A stretch of 64,000 nt of DNA from Paenalicyclobacillus mengziensis (GTDB lineage Bacteria; Bacillota; Bacilli; Alicyclobacillales; Alicyclobacillaceae): the NCBI RefSeq assembly GCF_017298635.1, contig NZ_CP071182.1, positions 1,550,001 to 1,614,000 of the forward strand, read 5' to 3'. Below the pieces are notes generated by a model, which was not told the origin of the DNA, did no database searches, and saw nothing but the letters and a program-made list of their open reading frames with translations. This document shows, piece by piece, positions 51,076-59,594 of the stretch (positions are counted from its first letter, which is position 1; every line of letters starts with the position of its first letter). The translations under genes and the position numbers were made by a program.

Positions 51076-52866
51076 TTGACATCTGCGTTGAATCGCGTCT
51101 TAGGTGGTCTTCCGCCGCAAAACAAGGAGGTCACCGAAAGAGCGCGTCACCGACTGGACGACCTCACAAAGCCCATTGGCAGTTTGGGTATACTTGAAAA
51201 CATCATCCTTCGACTGGCTGGTATGACCGAACGGATCATCCCTGCTGTTCACTCGCCTCAGGTACTCATCTTTGCTGCTGATCATGGGATAAGCGCCGAG
51301 GGTGTATCTGCGTACAAAGATGAAGTGACTGAACAAATGGTGGTCAACATGTGCATGGGCAGCGCTGTGAGCAGCGTGCTGGCACGGGCGCAAAAAATAC
51401 CGCTTCAGGTCATAGATGTAGGGATCCGTTCACGCGTTCGTCACCCGGATGTACTGGTTCAAAAAGTGGGGCTCGGAACGAAAAACTTTGTTAATGAGCC
51501 TGCCATGACCATGGACCAGGCACAAAGGTGTGTGGAAATTGGAATTGAAGCTGTTGAGAAACACGTCAGCCAGGGGGCAGACATCTTTGTTGTGGGGGAG
51601 ATGGGCATTGGAAATACCACTTCAAGTACCGCTTTGCTCTCTGTGTTTCTGGACCTTTCTCCCGGGCTTCTAGTCGGTGATGGCACGGGTATCTCCACTG
51701 AGCAGAAGCGGTTGAAGAGTCAACTCATTGAGGCAGCGGTAAAGCATTTGTCTCCAGATACGAAGGACCCATGGGACGTGTTTAGGAAATTTGGAGGATT
51801 TGAAATCGGGGCCATGGCAGGTGCCTATCTCGCCTGTGCTTATCACCGTGTCCCGGTACTGCTCGATGGTGTTATTACAACAGCTGCGGCACTCTTTGCT
51901 AGTAGAGTGAACCCCGCTGTCAAGGACTACCTGATTGCTTCTCACGAGTCTTCTGAACCAGCTCATGTTTACGCACTAGCTGCGCTCGGCCTTGAGCCGT
52001 TGGTAAAGTGGGGCATGCACCTCGGTGAAGGGTCTGGGGCGTTATCTGTACTGCCTGTAATTCGAAACATGTGTCAGGTCATGGCTGAGACTGCAACATT
52101 TGAAGACGCGAGGGTTTCAAACCCCCATCGAACTCATCACGATTCTGAATTTCGTCCTGTGCAAGGTAGCGCTGGTTCTCTGATGATATCTGGAAGTCCG
52201 ACCGTACCAGATTTTACGGAAGCAGAGCGAAAAGCGGTGTATAAGGCCATTCTTGCACGCCGAGATATTCGGTCCTTTCTACCGGATGAAATTGATGAAG
52301 ATGCACTCTGGCGGATTCTCGCGGCGGCACATCACGGACCGTCTGTCGGCTATATGCAACCGTGGAATTTTATACTGGTTCGAGACAAGGAACGCCTTCG
52401 TGAGATCCAGCAAACCGTCGAGGGAGAACGGGTACGGGCAGCGGAAAATTATCAGGACCTCAAGCAGGATTACTATTTACGATTAAAAGTGGAGGGGTTG
52501 TTGCAGGCACCACTCACGATTTGCGTAACCAACGACTCCACCCGCGGCGGTCCACATGTGTTGGGGAGAAATACAATTCCTGAAACGGACCTGATGTCTA
52601 CTTCCTGTGCGATTGAAAACATGTGGCTGGCTGCGAGGGCTGAAGGAATCGGATTAGGATGGGTGAGTATTTACCAGAAGGCTGACATTCGTCAAATCCT
52701 TCGGATTCCCGAGCACATTGATCCGGTGGCGTTACTCTCCGTAGGTTACACATCGCATTTCCCGGAAATTCCGCTACTCGAACGCGTCGGCTGGGGAAAG
52801 CGATTGGATTTGCAGAGTCTTATCTATCGAGACTATTGGGGAAACGAGGAGGATACAAAGTCATGA
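51076..52866 (+). CDS. CobT-BluB fusion: DMB phosphoribosyltransferase and DMB synthase
   Basis: A 596-residue fusion. Residues about 1-350 are CobT, which joins 5,6-dimethylbenzimidazole (DMB) to the ribose phosphate of nicotinate mononucleotide: LTKPIGSLG, FAADHGISAEGVSAY, VGEMGIGNTTSS, LLDGVITTAAAL and the active-site HLGEGSGALSVLPV. Residues about 375-590 are BluB, a flavin-dependent oxygenase that cuts FMN to make DMB: ILARRDIRSFLPDEID, AAHHGPSVGYMQPWNFILV, WLAARAEGIGLGWVSIY, LLSVGYTSHFPEIPLL. The TTG start at 51076 has GGAGGAG. Making the product and using it on one chain should speed transfer of a poorly soluble intermediate. It is the first gene after the riboswitch. Confidence 0.92.
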   Translation: MTSALNRVLGGLPPQNKEVTERARHRLDDLTKPIGSLGILENIILRLAGMTERIIPAVHSPQVLIFAADHGISAEGVSAYKDEVTEQMVVNMCMGSAVSSVLARAQKIPLQVIDVGIRSRVRHPDVLVQKVGLGTKNFVNEPAMTMDQAQRCVEIGIEAVEKHVSQGADIFVVGEMGIGNTTSSTALLSVFLDLSPGLLVGDGTGISTEQKRLKSQLIEAAVKHLSPDTKDPWDVFRKFGGFEIGAMAGAYLACAYHRVPVLLDGVITTAAALFASRVNPAVKDYLIASHESSEPAHVYALAALGLEPLVKWGMHLGEGSGALSVLPVIRNMCQVMAETATFEDARVSNPHRTHHDSEFRPVQGSAGSLMISGSPTVPDFTEAERKAVYKAILARRDIRSFLPDEIDEDALWRILAAAHHGPSVGYMQPWNFILVRDKERLREIQQTVEGERVRAAENYQDLKQDYYLRLKVEGLLQAPLTICVTNDSTRGGPHVLGRNTIPETDLMSTSCAIENMWLAARAEGIGLGWVSIYQKADIRQILRIPEHIDPVALLSVGYTSHFPEIPLLERVGWGKRLDLQSLIYRDYWGNEEDTKS

Positions 52867-53465
52867 GAATTTATACACGAGGTGGAGACAAAGGGAAAAC
52901 GGCACTGATTGGCGGTGAACGACGGTTCAAGCATGACTTGCGCATTGAAGCATATGGAGCAGTGGACGAGGCAGGGGCATTTATTGGCATGGCAATCAGT
53001 GAGTTGAGTGAGTTTCAAGATGCCGATATCATCAATTTACTCTATCAGGTTCAGCAAACCTTGTGGGATGTAGGAGCTGACTTGGCTGCGGTTCCAGGTG
53101 CCAAGTATACATTTCGAACGAAGGAAGAGGCAGCGGGGGAACTCGAACCTTTCATTGACCGGTATAAGGAGGAGGCAGACAAGGTTACCAAATTTATCTT
53201 ACGCGGCGGTGATAAAGCAGCGGCAACGCTTCATGTTTCCTGTACGGTTGTCCGACGAGCTGAGCGGCAAGTGGTTGCGTTGATGCAGGTCGAAAATATC
53301 TTCGAACCTACGCTTAAATACTTGAATCGTCTCTCCGATTTGCTCTTTGTCCTCGCGCGCGCCGTCAATGCGAGACGGGAACAAAAAGATGTCCTTTACG
53401 AGAACAGTACAGAAGTTTTCCGAGAAGGAAGAAATCATTCAAGCACCACCTCTACGGAGTCTTGA
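52863..53465 (+). CDS. ATP:cob(I)alamin adenosyltransferase, PduO type
   Basis: A 200-residue PduO-type adenosyltransferase (CobO function). TRGGDKGKTALIGGERRFKHDLRIEAYGAVDEAGAFIG at the start and the conserved ILRGGDKAAATLHVSCTVVRRAERQVVAL helix (about 115-142) give the ATP and cobalamin site. It overlaps the CobT-BluB stop by four bases. Confidence 0.93.
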   Translation: MRIYTRGGDKGKTALIGGERRFKHDLRIEAYGAVDEAGAFIGMAISELSEFQDADIINLLYQVQQTLWDVGADLAAVPGAKYTFRTKEEAAGELEPFIDRYKEEADKVTKFILRGGDKAAATLHVSCTVVRRAERQVVALMQVENIFEPTLKYLNRLSDLLFVLARAVNARREQKDVLYENSTEVFREGRNHSSTTSTES

Positions 53466-53471
53466 CGGATA

Positions 53472-54179
53472 ATGTCTATGAAAGACCCTCGGCAATCCAC
53501 TCTGTTCTGGGAAAATCGTGGTGTCCACTGGGCGCAAAATAGGGAGCTCATTCATATTAGATCCAATGGAAGATTACGCACCATCAGTTCAGCCATCCAC
53601 GGCGGAGGCATGAACAATTTGTGTGATATCGTGAACTTCAAAGTTCCAAAGACGTACAACTGCGAAGCACCGAAACTTGATCTGTCTCTCCGGTTGTCTA
53701 AGTTGGGGATTCAGGAGAATGACGCCGCAGCTCTGATGACGGCTGCACGTCTTGAAGACGCTGGATGGGCGGAAGTGCAAGGGGCACAGTGGAGTATTTT
53801 AGTATGTGTTACAGCCGGATTTTCCAATGCAGCCCGTGTTGGCGGCGAATACCTCAAGTCTTTGGAGCCCGGCACGATTAATACGATTGTTATCGTTGAT
53901 GGATACATGACTGAAGAAGCATTCGTTGAGTCGGTGATCACTGTAACAGAGGCAAAGGCTGCGGCGCTTTCCGATCTTGCAGTGACGTGTCTTGACGGGC
54001 GAATCGCAACGGGTACAACAACAGATGCTGTGGTCGTCGGTGCTACTCAAAATTCCGAATATCAAAGGGAGTGCCCTATCGAGTACACAGGGCTTGCTAC
54101 CGAGTTTGGAGAGCAACTCGCCACGGCTGTATACACTGCTATTTGTGAGTCTGGGCGACGGTATATCCTTCGGCAGTGA
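53472..54179 (+). CDS. cbiZ: adenosylcobinamide amidohydrolase CbiZ
   Basis: A 235-residue CbiZ protein. The core SSAIHGGGMNNLCDIVNFKVP, ILVCVTAGFSNAARVGGEYL, VDGYMTEEAFVESVITVTEAKAAAL and the DGRIATGTTTDAVVVG end match the family. CbiZ removes the aminopropanol side chain from adenosylcobinamide so it can be converted to cobyric acid and rebuilt with another lower ligand. Paired with BtuFCD import downstream, it lets the cell reuse foreign corrinoids. It follows the adenosyltransferase by six bases. Confidence 0.9.
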   Translation: MSMKDPRQSTLFWENRGVHWAQNRELIHIRSNGRLRTISSAIHGGGMNNLCDIVNFKVPKTYNCEAPKLDLSLRLSKLGIQENDAAALMTAARLEDAGWAEVQGAQWSILVCVTAGFSNAARVGGEYLKSLEPGTINTIVIVDGYMTEEAFVESVITVTEAKAAALSDLAVTCLDGRIATGTTTDAVVVGATQNSEYQRECPIEYTGLATEFGEQLATAVYTAICESGRRYILRQ

Positions 54180-54187
54180 AATAGTAC

Positions 54188-54216
54188 TTGACGTGCTAAC
54201 CAATATTCAATAGGAT
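54188..54216 (+). promoter_or_regulatory. promoter of the second cobalamin operon
   Basis: TTGACG (54188-54193), 17 bp, TAGGAT (54211-54216), about 20 bases before the riboswitch begins. Confidence 0.5.
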
Positions 54217-54236
54217 TACTAACGAATTGAATCCAC

Positions 54237-54393
54237 CTCTTCAGGTGCTCTGGGAACAGAGATAATAGGGAAACCGGTGCAATCCCGGTACGGTCCCGCC
54301 ACTGTAATCAGCATGTTTCGGAACAACACCACTGCCAAACGTGGGAAGGTGTTGAATAAACCGAGCTGAGAGTCAGGAGACCTGCCTGAAGAG
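54237..54393 (+). ncRNA. cobalamin riboswitch (second copy)
   Basis: GGGAAACCGGTGCAATCCCGG, the CGGTCCCGCCACTGTAA block (about 54290-54307), and TCAGGAGACCTGCC (about 54372-54386). P1 pairs CTCTTCAGG (54237-54245) with CCTGAAGAG (54385-54393). It governs the btuFCD-cobUS-cbiB-cobD unit. Confidence 0.93.
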
Positions 54394-54452
54394 CTAAAGC
54401 GAAACCTTCGAGGAGAGGTTGCGAGGATAGATAATTTATTATCCGACCAAAC

Positions 54453-54486
54453 AATCTCTGCCACAAGCGGAGATTTTCTTTTTTTG
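54453..54486 (+). terminator. riboswitch-linked terminator
   Basis: AATCTC..GC / GC..GAGATT stem with a short loop, then TTCTTTTTTT, 39 bases before the first gene. Confidence 0.8.
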
Positions 54487-54524
54487 AAGGGGACGCCTCA
54501 TGACCTATCTCAGGAGGTATCTCT

Positions 54525-55541
54525 ATGAAAAAGTCTGTCTTTATCATCCCCACCGTGTTAACTGCTTTGACACTGGGTGTTGCAGGTTGTGGTACGAATA
54601 CCACATCCGGAAATGCAAATGCTGCAACGACGTCCGCAGGGTCTTCAGTAAGCACAGCCAATCACGCGACATCATCCTCGCAAACTACTACGTCTCAGGC
54701 TGCATCTGCGTCGTTCCCAGTGACGTTAAAAGACGGTGCAGGCCATACGGTGACCATCTCCAAGCAACCGCAGCACATCGCCTCGACAACGGAAGGAACG
54801 GACGAGATTCTAACAGCGTTAGTTCCGAAAAAGGACATTGTTCTCGTTACAAACTACGCAGACGATCCGCAGTATTCGAATGTGGCATCCCTTGTCAAAG
54901 GAATTCCAACCATCCAGAATCTCACGGCTGAGCAAGTTATTGCTGCCAAGCCGGACCTCGTATTAACGGCCTCGTATGCGAAGCAAAGTGTGATCAGTCA
55001 GATTGAACAAGCGGGTATTCCAGCATATGAGTTCAACACTTTTAATTCCATTGCGGATATCGAACGAAACATTCAGGTCGTTGGCAAATTGGTTGGGCAA
55101 GAAGCAAAGGCCGCAAAGGTTGTTACGACCATGCAGTCTCAGTTGCAGAACGTACAAGATGCGGTCAAAGGCCAGAAAAAAGTATCTGTTCTCGACTACA
55201 GTTCCTATGGGTATGCGGCTGGCTCATCCACGACAGTAAATGATGTCATCGTGGGTGCTGGTGGGATTAACGCTGCATCTAAGCTGAACGGATGGAAGCA
55301 AATTACGGACGAAGAAATTGTGAAATTAAACCCGGATGTAATCATCGACGCAAACAATGATAAGGGATTTGTTCAGAAAATCCTTTCTGACCCGGCCTTA
55401 AAAAATGTTTCTGCCGTGAAGAATCACCGCGTTTATAGTGTTAGCAGCGCAGATTTGACAAGCGTGTCGCAGTATGTGACACGGGGAGTGCAAGATGTGG
55501 CAAAGCTGTTATATCCGAATGTACAGATTGGGAATGAGTAA
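54525..55541 (+). CDS. btuF: corrinoid ABC transporter substrate-binding lipoprotein BtuF-like
   Basis: A 338-residue lipoprotein: lipobox GVAGC (Cys about 22), a Thr/Ser-rich linker (about 25-65), then a two-lobe helical-backbone binding protein of the BtuF/FhuD class (VTLKDGAGHTVTISKQPQHIAST, LTAEQVIAAKPDLVLTASYA, VYSVSSADL). Its location behind a B12 riboswitch and before permease and ATPase genes fixes the substrate as corrinoid rather than iron. Confidence 0.92.
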   Translation: MKKSVFIIPTVLTALTLGVAGCGTNTTSGNANAATTSAGSSVSTANHATSSSQTTTSQAASASFPVTLKDGAGHTVTISKQPQHIASTTEGTDEILTALVPKKDIVLVTNYADDPQYSNVASLVKGIPTIQNLTAEQVIAAKPDLVLTASYAKQSVISQIEQAGIPAYEFNTFNSIADIERNIQVVGKLVGQEAKAAKVVTTMQSQLQNVQDAVKGQKKVSVLDYSSYGYAAGSSTTVNDVIVGAGGINAASKLNGWKQITDEEIVKLNPDVIIDANNDKGFVQKILSDPALKNVSAVKNHRVYSVSSADLTSVSQYVTRGVQDVAKLLYPNVQIGNE

Positions 55542-56550
55542 TCTTCGCGTTCGGTGGACTTTTGTCGCTCTCGGTTTCGCACTGGTGGTAGGGGCAGCAT
55601 TAGAATTGTCTCTCGGACCTGTGACTATCCCAGTTCGCCAACTCATTCCAGATGCATGGGGCTATTTTCAGGGTGTGCATGATACGAACGCCATTGTCAT
55701 TGGAGCCATTCGTTTGCCGCGATTGTTTGTCGCGGCACTCGTTGGAGCCGGGTTGGCTACCACCGGGGCTGCTCTCCAGGCTGTCTTTAGGAACCCAATG
55801 GCTGACCCATCGATTATCGGAGTGTCAAGCGGGGCTTCCCTTGGAGCAGTGTTGACCATTCAATTAGGTTTATCTCAGCTGAATGAGTGGTATACCCCTA
55901 TAGGAGCGTTCGTGAGTGGGCTGATTGTAGTGTTTGTCATCTATCGCATAGCCACTGTGCGTGGAAAAACATCAATTTATTCCTTACTCTTGTCAGGTGT
56001 TGCGTTTAGCGCACTATGCAGTTCTGTTGTGACATTGGTTCTCTCACTCGCACCGCTCGAAACTATGCAACAGATGCTATTTTGGTTGATGGGCGGGCTG
56101 GATGGAAGTACATGGCGCGAAGTTTTAATGCTCCTTGTATTTGTTGTTATCGCGATTGGAATTTACCTGACGCAAGCACACGCACTTGACGTACTGTCAT
56201 TGGGAGAAGAGCAGGCGCAAGGAGTTGGAGTGTCGCTGCAGCTGACAAAACAGGTCGTGCTCGTTACCTCTGCTTTCGTGGTCGGCGCATGTGTTAGTTC
56301 TACAGGGGTAATCGGGTTCGTTGGATTGGTCGTACCCCACCTGTTACGGATTTGGATTGGGCCTGCAAATCGGCGGCTAATCATTTCCTCAGCTGTTGGA
56401 GGTGCCGTTCTAATGCTGTTCGCGGACTTAATCGCCCGAATGATACTGTTGCCGACGGAGTTAAATGTTGGCATCATTACGTCTTTACTTGGGGCACCGT
56501 TCTTTCTGTTCCTGTTGCGCCGTCAAGAGTCGCGCGTGTATCGGGGGTGA
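55534..56550 (+). CDS. btuC: corrinoid ABC transporter permease BtuC-like (FecCD family)
   Basis: A 338-residue integral membrane protein with nine to ten helices, of the FecCD family: RLPRLFVAALVGAGLATTGAALQAVFRNPMADPSIIGVSSGASLGAV is the signature block and GFVGLVVPHLLR near residue 275 the conserved loop. The ATG at 55534 overlaps the btuF end (GGGAATGAGTAA), a coupled start. Confidence 0.93.
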   Translation: MSNLRVRWTFVALGFALVVGAALELSLGPVTIPVRQLIPDAWGYFQGVHDTNAIVIGAIRLPRLFVAALVGAGLATTGAALQAVFRNPMADPSIIGVSSGASLGAVLTIQLGLSQLNEWYTPIGAFVSGLIVVFVIYRIATVRGKTSIYSLLLSGVAFSALCSSVVTLVLSLAPLETMQQMLFWLMGGLDGSTWREVLMLLVFVVIAIGIYLTQAHALDVLSLGEEQAQGVGVSLQLTKQVVLVTSAFVVGACVSSTGVIGFVGLVVPHLLRIWIGPANRRLIISSAVGGAVLMLFADLIARMILLPTELNVGIITSLLGAPFFLFLLRRQESRVYRG

Positions 56551-56554
56551 GGAA

Positions 56555-57325
56555 ATGAACCAAACTGCAGCGCTTCTTATTGAGGATCTATCTTTCGGCG
56601 GTATATTGGAACGTATCCAGTGTGAATGGTCGGGCGGGCAAGTCGTCGGCCTTGTGGGCCCGAATGGAGCAGGTAAATCAACGCTATTGCGTCTACTCGC
56701 GGGTGTGATTCGACCGACTCGAGGTCGAATCTATATCCGTGGCCAGTCGATTTCCAAAGTATCTCCGAAGGACCGGGCCAGACAGGTAGCCTATCTGCCG
56801 CAACAGATGCCGGACAACGCATCGTTTACGGTTGAACAGTACGTAGAAATGGGGCGCTTCCCTTATCGGACACTCTTTGGAGGCCTCGATAGGGAAAGTC
56901 GTGAAGCTGTGAATCGAGCGATGACTGGCTTGAACTTGTTGTCCTTTCGAAGCGCCCGGCTTGATCAAATATCCGGTGGAGAGCGGCAGCGTGCAGGCGT
57001 TGCACGTTGTCTTGCCCAGGGCAGTCCAATCATTCTGCTCGATGAACCGATTGCAAACCTCGATGTTCATTACCAGCTGGATATCCTTCTCCATCTGCAA
57101 AGGTTGGCCGAAGAGGGGCGGCTCATCGTCATGGCGATTCACCATCTTGAGCTGGCCGCCAGGTATTGCGACAGGCTCTTATTGCTGCATTCAGGTCGAG
57201 TGTACGCCGACGGACCTCCGCAGGATGTTCTGTCAGAGCGTGCTTTAGAAGAGGTGTTCCAGGTGAAAGCCAAAACGTATGCCGATCCGTTTGGCGGACA
57301 CCTGCGTGTGAGTTATTCGCCTTGA
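56555..57325 (+). CDS. btuD: corrinoid ABC transporter ATPase BtuD-like
   Basis: A 256-residue ABC ATPase: Walker A GPNGAGKSTLLRLLAG (about 35-50), Q-loop YLPQQ, signature ISGGERQRAGVARCLAQG (about 139-156), Walker B IILLDEPIANLD and the H-loop AIHHLELA. The ATG at 56555 follows GGTGAGG, four bases after btuC ends. Confidence 0.93.
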   Translation: MNQTAALLIEDLSFGGILERIQCEWSGGQVVGLVGPNGAGKSTLLRLLAGVIRPTRGRIYIRGQSISKVSPKDRARQVAYLPQQMPDNASFTVEQYVEMGRFPYRTLFGGLDRESREAVNRAMTGLNLLSFRSARLDQISGGERQRAGVARCLAQGSPIILLDEPIANLDVHYQLDILLHLQRLAEEGRLIVMAIHHLELAARYCDRLLLLHSGRVYADGPPQDVLSERALEEVFQVKAKTYADPFGGHLRVSYSP

Positions 57326-57337
57326 AGGGAGGAAATT

Positions 57338-57889
57338 GTGTTGGGATATACCTTTGTTCTTGGCGGTGCGCGTAGTGGAAAGAGTTCGTTCGCAGAACAA
57401 CTGGCACTGCGCATATCCGAGATCTATGCCATGAATGTTACGTACGTGGCAACCGCACAAGTCAGCGATGATGAGATGCAAGAACGTATCCAACGTCACC
57501 GTTCAGGGAGGCCGTCACAATGGGAGACGGCTGAAATCCCACTCAACGTTTCCTATTGGCTCCAAACAGAGCGTGCGCCGCAGGTTATTCTCATTGACTG
57601 CCTCTCCCTGCTCCTAAACAACTGGATGTTCCTCGACGGCTGCGACGAAGAGCAGGTCTTCGCCAGAATTGATGCACTTGTTGCGGCGATGGCAGAAACG
57701 GAGCACCGGGTGATCGTTGTCAGCAATGAGGTTGGGCAAGGCATTGTCCCTGGGGATGGCGTGTCACGCCGGTACCGAGATTGGCTCGGTGTCATGAATC
57801 AGAAGACGGCCCAATGTGCGGAGAAGGTGATTTGGGTTGTTGCGGGAATCCCAGTAGATTTACGAAAACTGCAGGTATCCCTTCCATGA
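57338..57889 (+). CDS. cobU: adenosylcobinamide kinase/guanylyltransferase CobU
   Basis: A 183-residue bifunctional enzyme. P-loop VLGGARSGKSSFAEQ (about 7-21), YVATAQVSDDEMQERIQRHRSGRP (about 35-58) and VILIDCLSLLLNNW, VSNEVGQGIVPGD. It phosphorylates adenosylcobinamide and adds GMP. A GTG start with GGGAGGAA. Last base overlap with cbiB. Confidence 0.93.
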   Translation: MLGYTFVLGGARSGKSSFAEQLALRISEIYAMNVTYVATAQVSDDEMQERIQRHRSGRPSQWETAEIPLNVSYWLQTERAPQVILIDCLSLLLNNWMFLDGCDEEQVFARIDALVAAMAETEHRVIVVSNEVGQGIVPGDGVSRRYRDWLGVMNQKTAQCAEKVIWVVAGIPVDLRKLQVSLP

Positions 57890-58848
57890 ATCTCTTCTTC
57901 GCTGCTGGCCTGGCTCTGTTCGTTGACAGAATGATAGGAGATCCGAGATTTATTCCACATCCAGTTGTATTGATTGGTAAGTACATCACGCTGTTTGACC
58001 GCCGCTTGAACCGAGCCGTTGCCTCGCGCAACGTAAAACGCGCCTTTGGTATCTTCCTTACCCTCACCACCGTATTGATTGCAAGCATTATCCCGTGGTT
58101 GTTCCTCTTTCTGCTGAAACGATACACGACGGTGTGGCTGGCTTGGACGATAAACGTGTTTCTAATCTCTACAACGATAGCTTGGAAAGGGTTGGTGAAG
58201 GCAGGGGGGGGCGTACTCGAACGGTTGCAAACAGAGGGGATAGAAGTTGCACGGAGAGAAGTATCCATGATTGTCGGGCGGGATACTGAACATTTATCGG
58301 AAGCCGAAGTGGTACGTGCCACGGTAGAGACTCTTGCGGAGAATATCGTGGATGCAATTGTCTCCCCTGTATTTTATGCCTGCATTGGTGGGGCCCCCTT
58401 GGCACTCCTTTACCGAGCCGCCAATACACTCGACTCTATGGTCGGGTATAAAAATGAGCGTTATGTGGACTTTGGGTGGTGTTCTGCTCGGCTTGACGAC
58501 GTATTGAACTTCATTCCGGCCCGTCTGACCATTGGTCTCCTATGGGTTGCCACGTGGATGACAAAGAACAACGCACGAGAGGCAATCCGAATCATGCAGA
58601 GGGATGCCCGCAAACACCCAAGTCCCAACGGTGGCATTCCGGAATCAATGGTTGCAGGTGCCCTCGGCATTCAACTGGGCGGCGTCAACTTCTATGGAGG
58701 TATCGAATCCCGGCGAGCAACGATGGGCGACCCCAGCAGAACTTTGCAAGCCTCCGATATTGGGCGCACGATTCTTATCGTTCATGTCACGTGTATAGTG
58801 ATTTTGGTCTTGGCAGGGCTTGGAGGTGTGTTGGTTTGGCAATTGTAA
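57886..58848 (+). CDS. cbiB: adenosylcobinamide-phosphate synthase CbiB
   Basis: A 320-residue membrane enzyme. GDPRFIPHPVVLIGKYI near the N-terminus, GRDTEHLSEAEVVRATVETLAENIVDAIVSPVFYACIGG (about 125-163) and DVLNFIPARLT are family hallmarks. It attaches the aminopropanol arm to adenosylcobyric acid. ATGA overlap with cobU. Confidence 0.93.
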   Translation: MNLFFAAGLALFVDRMIGDPRFIPHPVVLIGKYITLFDRRLNRAVASRNVKRAFGIFLTLTTVLIASIIPWLFLFLLKRYTTVWLAWTINVFLISTTIAWKGLVKAGGGVLERLQTEGIEVARREVSMIVGRDTEHLSEAEVVRATVETLAENIVDAIVSPVFYACIGGAPLALLYRAANTLDSMVGYKNERYVDFGWCSARLDDVLNFIPARLTIGLLWVATWMTKNNAREAIRIMQRDARKHPSPNGGIPESMVAGALGIQLGGVNFYGGIESRRATMGDPSRTLQASDIGRTILIVHVTCIVILVLAGLGGVLVWQL

Positions 58849-59582
58849 GATGGTTCATTCTCGCGACACAATTTGCAACAGTAATTCCAACACCGTCCAT
58901 CCGGACTGTAAGTGACAGTGATGTCCGAACGAGCGTGTTCTTTTTTCCGATTATCGGCGTTGCGCTTGGGGGAGTCTTTTGGGGTGTGCAATATTTTCTT
59001 ACGAGACATATGCAAAGCTTGCCCGCCACGGTAGTTTCACTGACGGTGTACACCCTTCTTACAGGAGCGCTTCATCTGGATGGTCTGATGGATACTGCTG
59101 ACGCCATTGGTAGCAGACGCCCGCGCGAAGAGGCGCTCCACATTATGAAAGACAGCCGCATTGGAGCCATGGGAGCTGTGGCTGCCATCCTCATCCTCAT
59201 TGGGAAATTAACAGCGATATCGAGTGTTGCCCCGCAACATTGGGAGCCCTTTATCGTTGTTCCAATGATGTCTAGGCTGTCAATGATCTGGTCGATGGCG
59301 GTGTCTCGCTCTGCCCGACAGGAAGGGTTGGGCAGTTTTTTTGCACGAAGGGTGCCTGTGTGGGTCTTGGCAGGAGCGACCATTTTTAGCGGAGTTGTAT
59401 GTGTTTTCATTCTGCCATTGAAGGACGCACTATGGGTACTTGTTTACTTTGTCGTAACAGTGTCACTTTTTAACGGTTGGATGGTGCGGAAATTCGGAGG
59501 AACGACAGGAGATACGTACGGTGCTTTAAATGAAATCACGGAATGGGTTGGTTGGATGGTATTTGCAGCCATGATCCATTAA
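58836..59582 (+). CDS. cobS: adenosylcobinamide-GDP ribazoletransferase CobS
   Basis: A 248-residue membrane protein. LATQFATVIPTPSIRT (about 8-23), FFPIIGVALGG, ALHLDGLMDTADAIGSRRPREEALHIMKDSRIGAMGAVA (about 75-113) bear the CobS signature. It joins the nucleotide loop to GDP-cobinamide. A TTG start at 58836, behind GGAGGTG, overlaps the end of cbiB by 13 bases; there is a far longer in-frame extension, but this is coding sequence of cbiB. Confidence 0.9.
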   Translation: MAIVRWFILATQFATVIPTPSIRTVSDSDVRTSVFFFPIIGVALGGVFWGVQYFLTRHMQSLPATVVSLTVYTLLTGALHLDGLMDTADAIGSRRPREEALHIMKDSRIGAMGAVAAILILIGKLTAISSVAPQHWEPFIVVPMMSRLSMIWSMAVSRSARQEGLGSFFARRVPVWVLAGATIFSGVVCVFILPLKDALWVLVYFVVTVSLFNGWMVRKFGGTTGDTYGALNEITEWVGWMVFAAMIH

Positions 59583-59594
59583 GGGGCGCTATAG

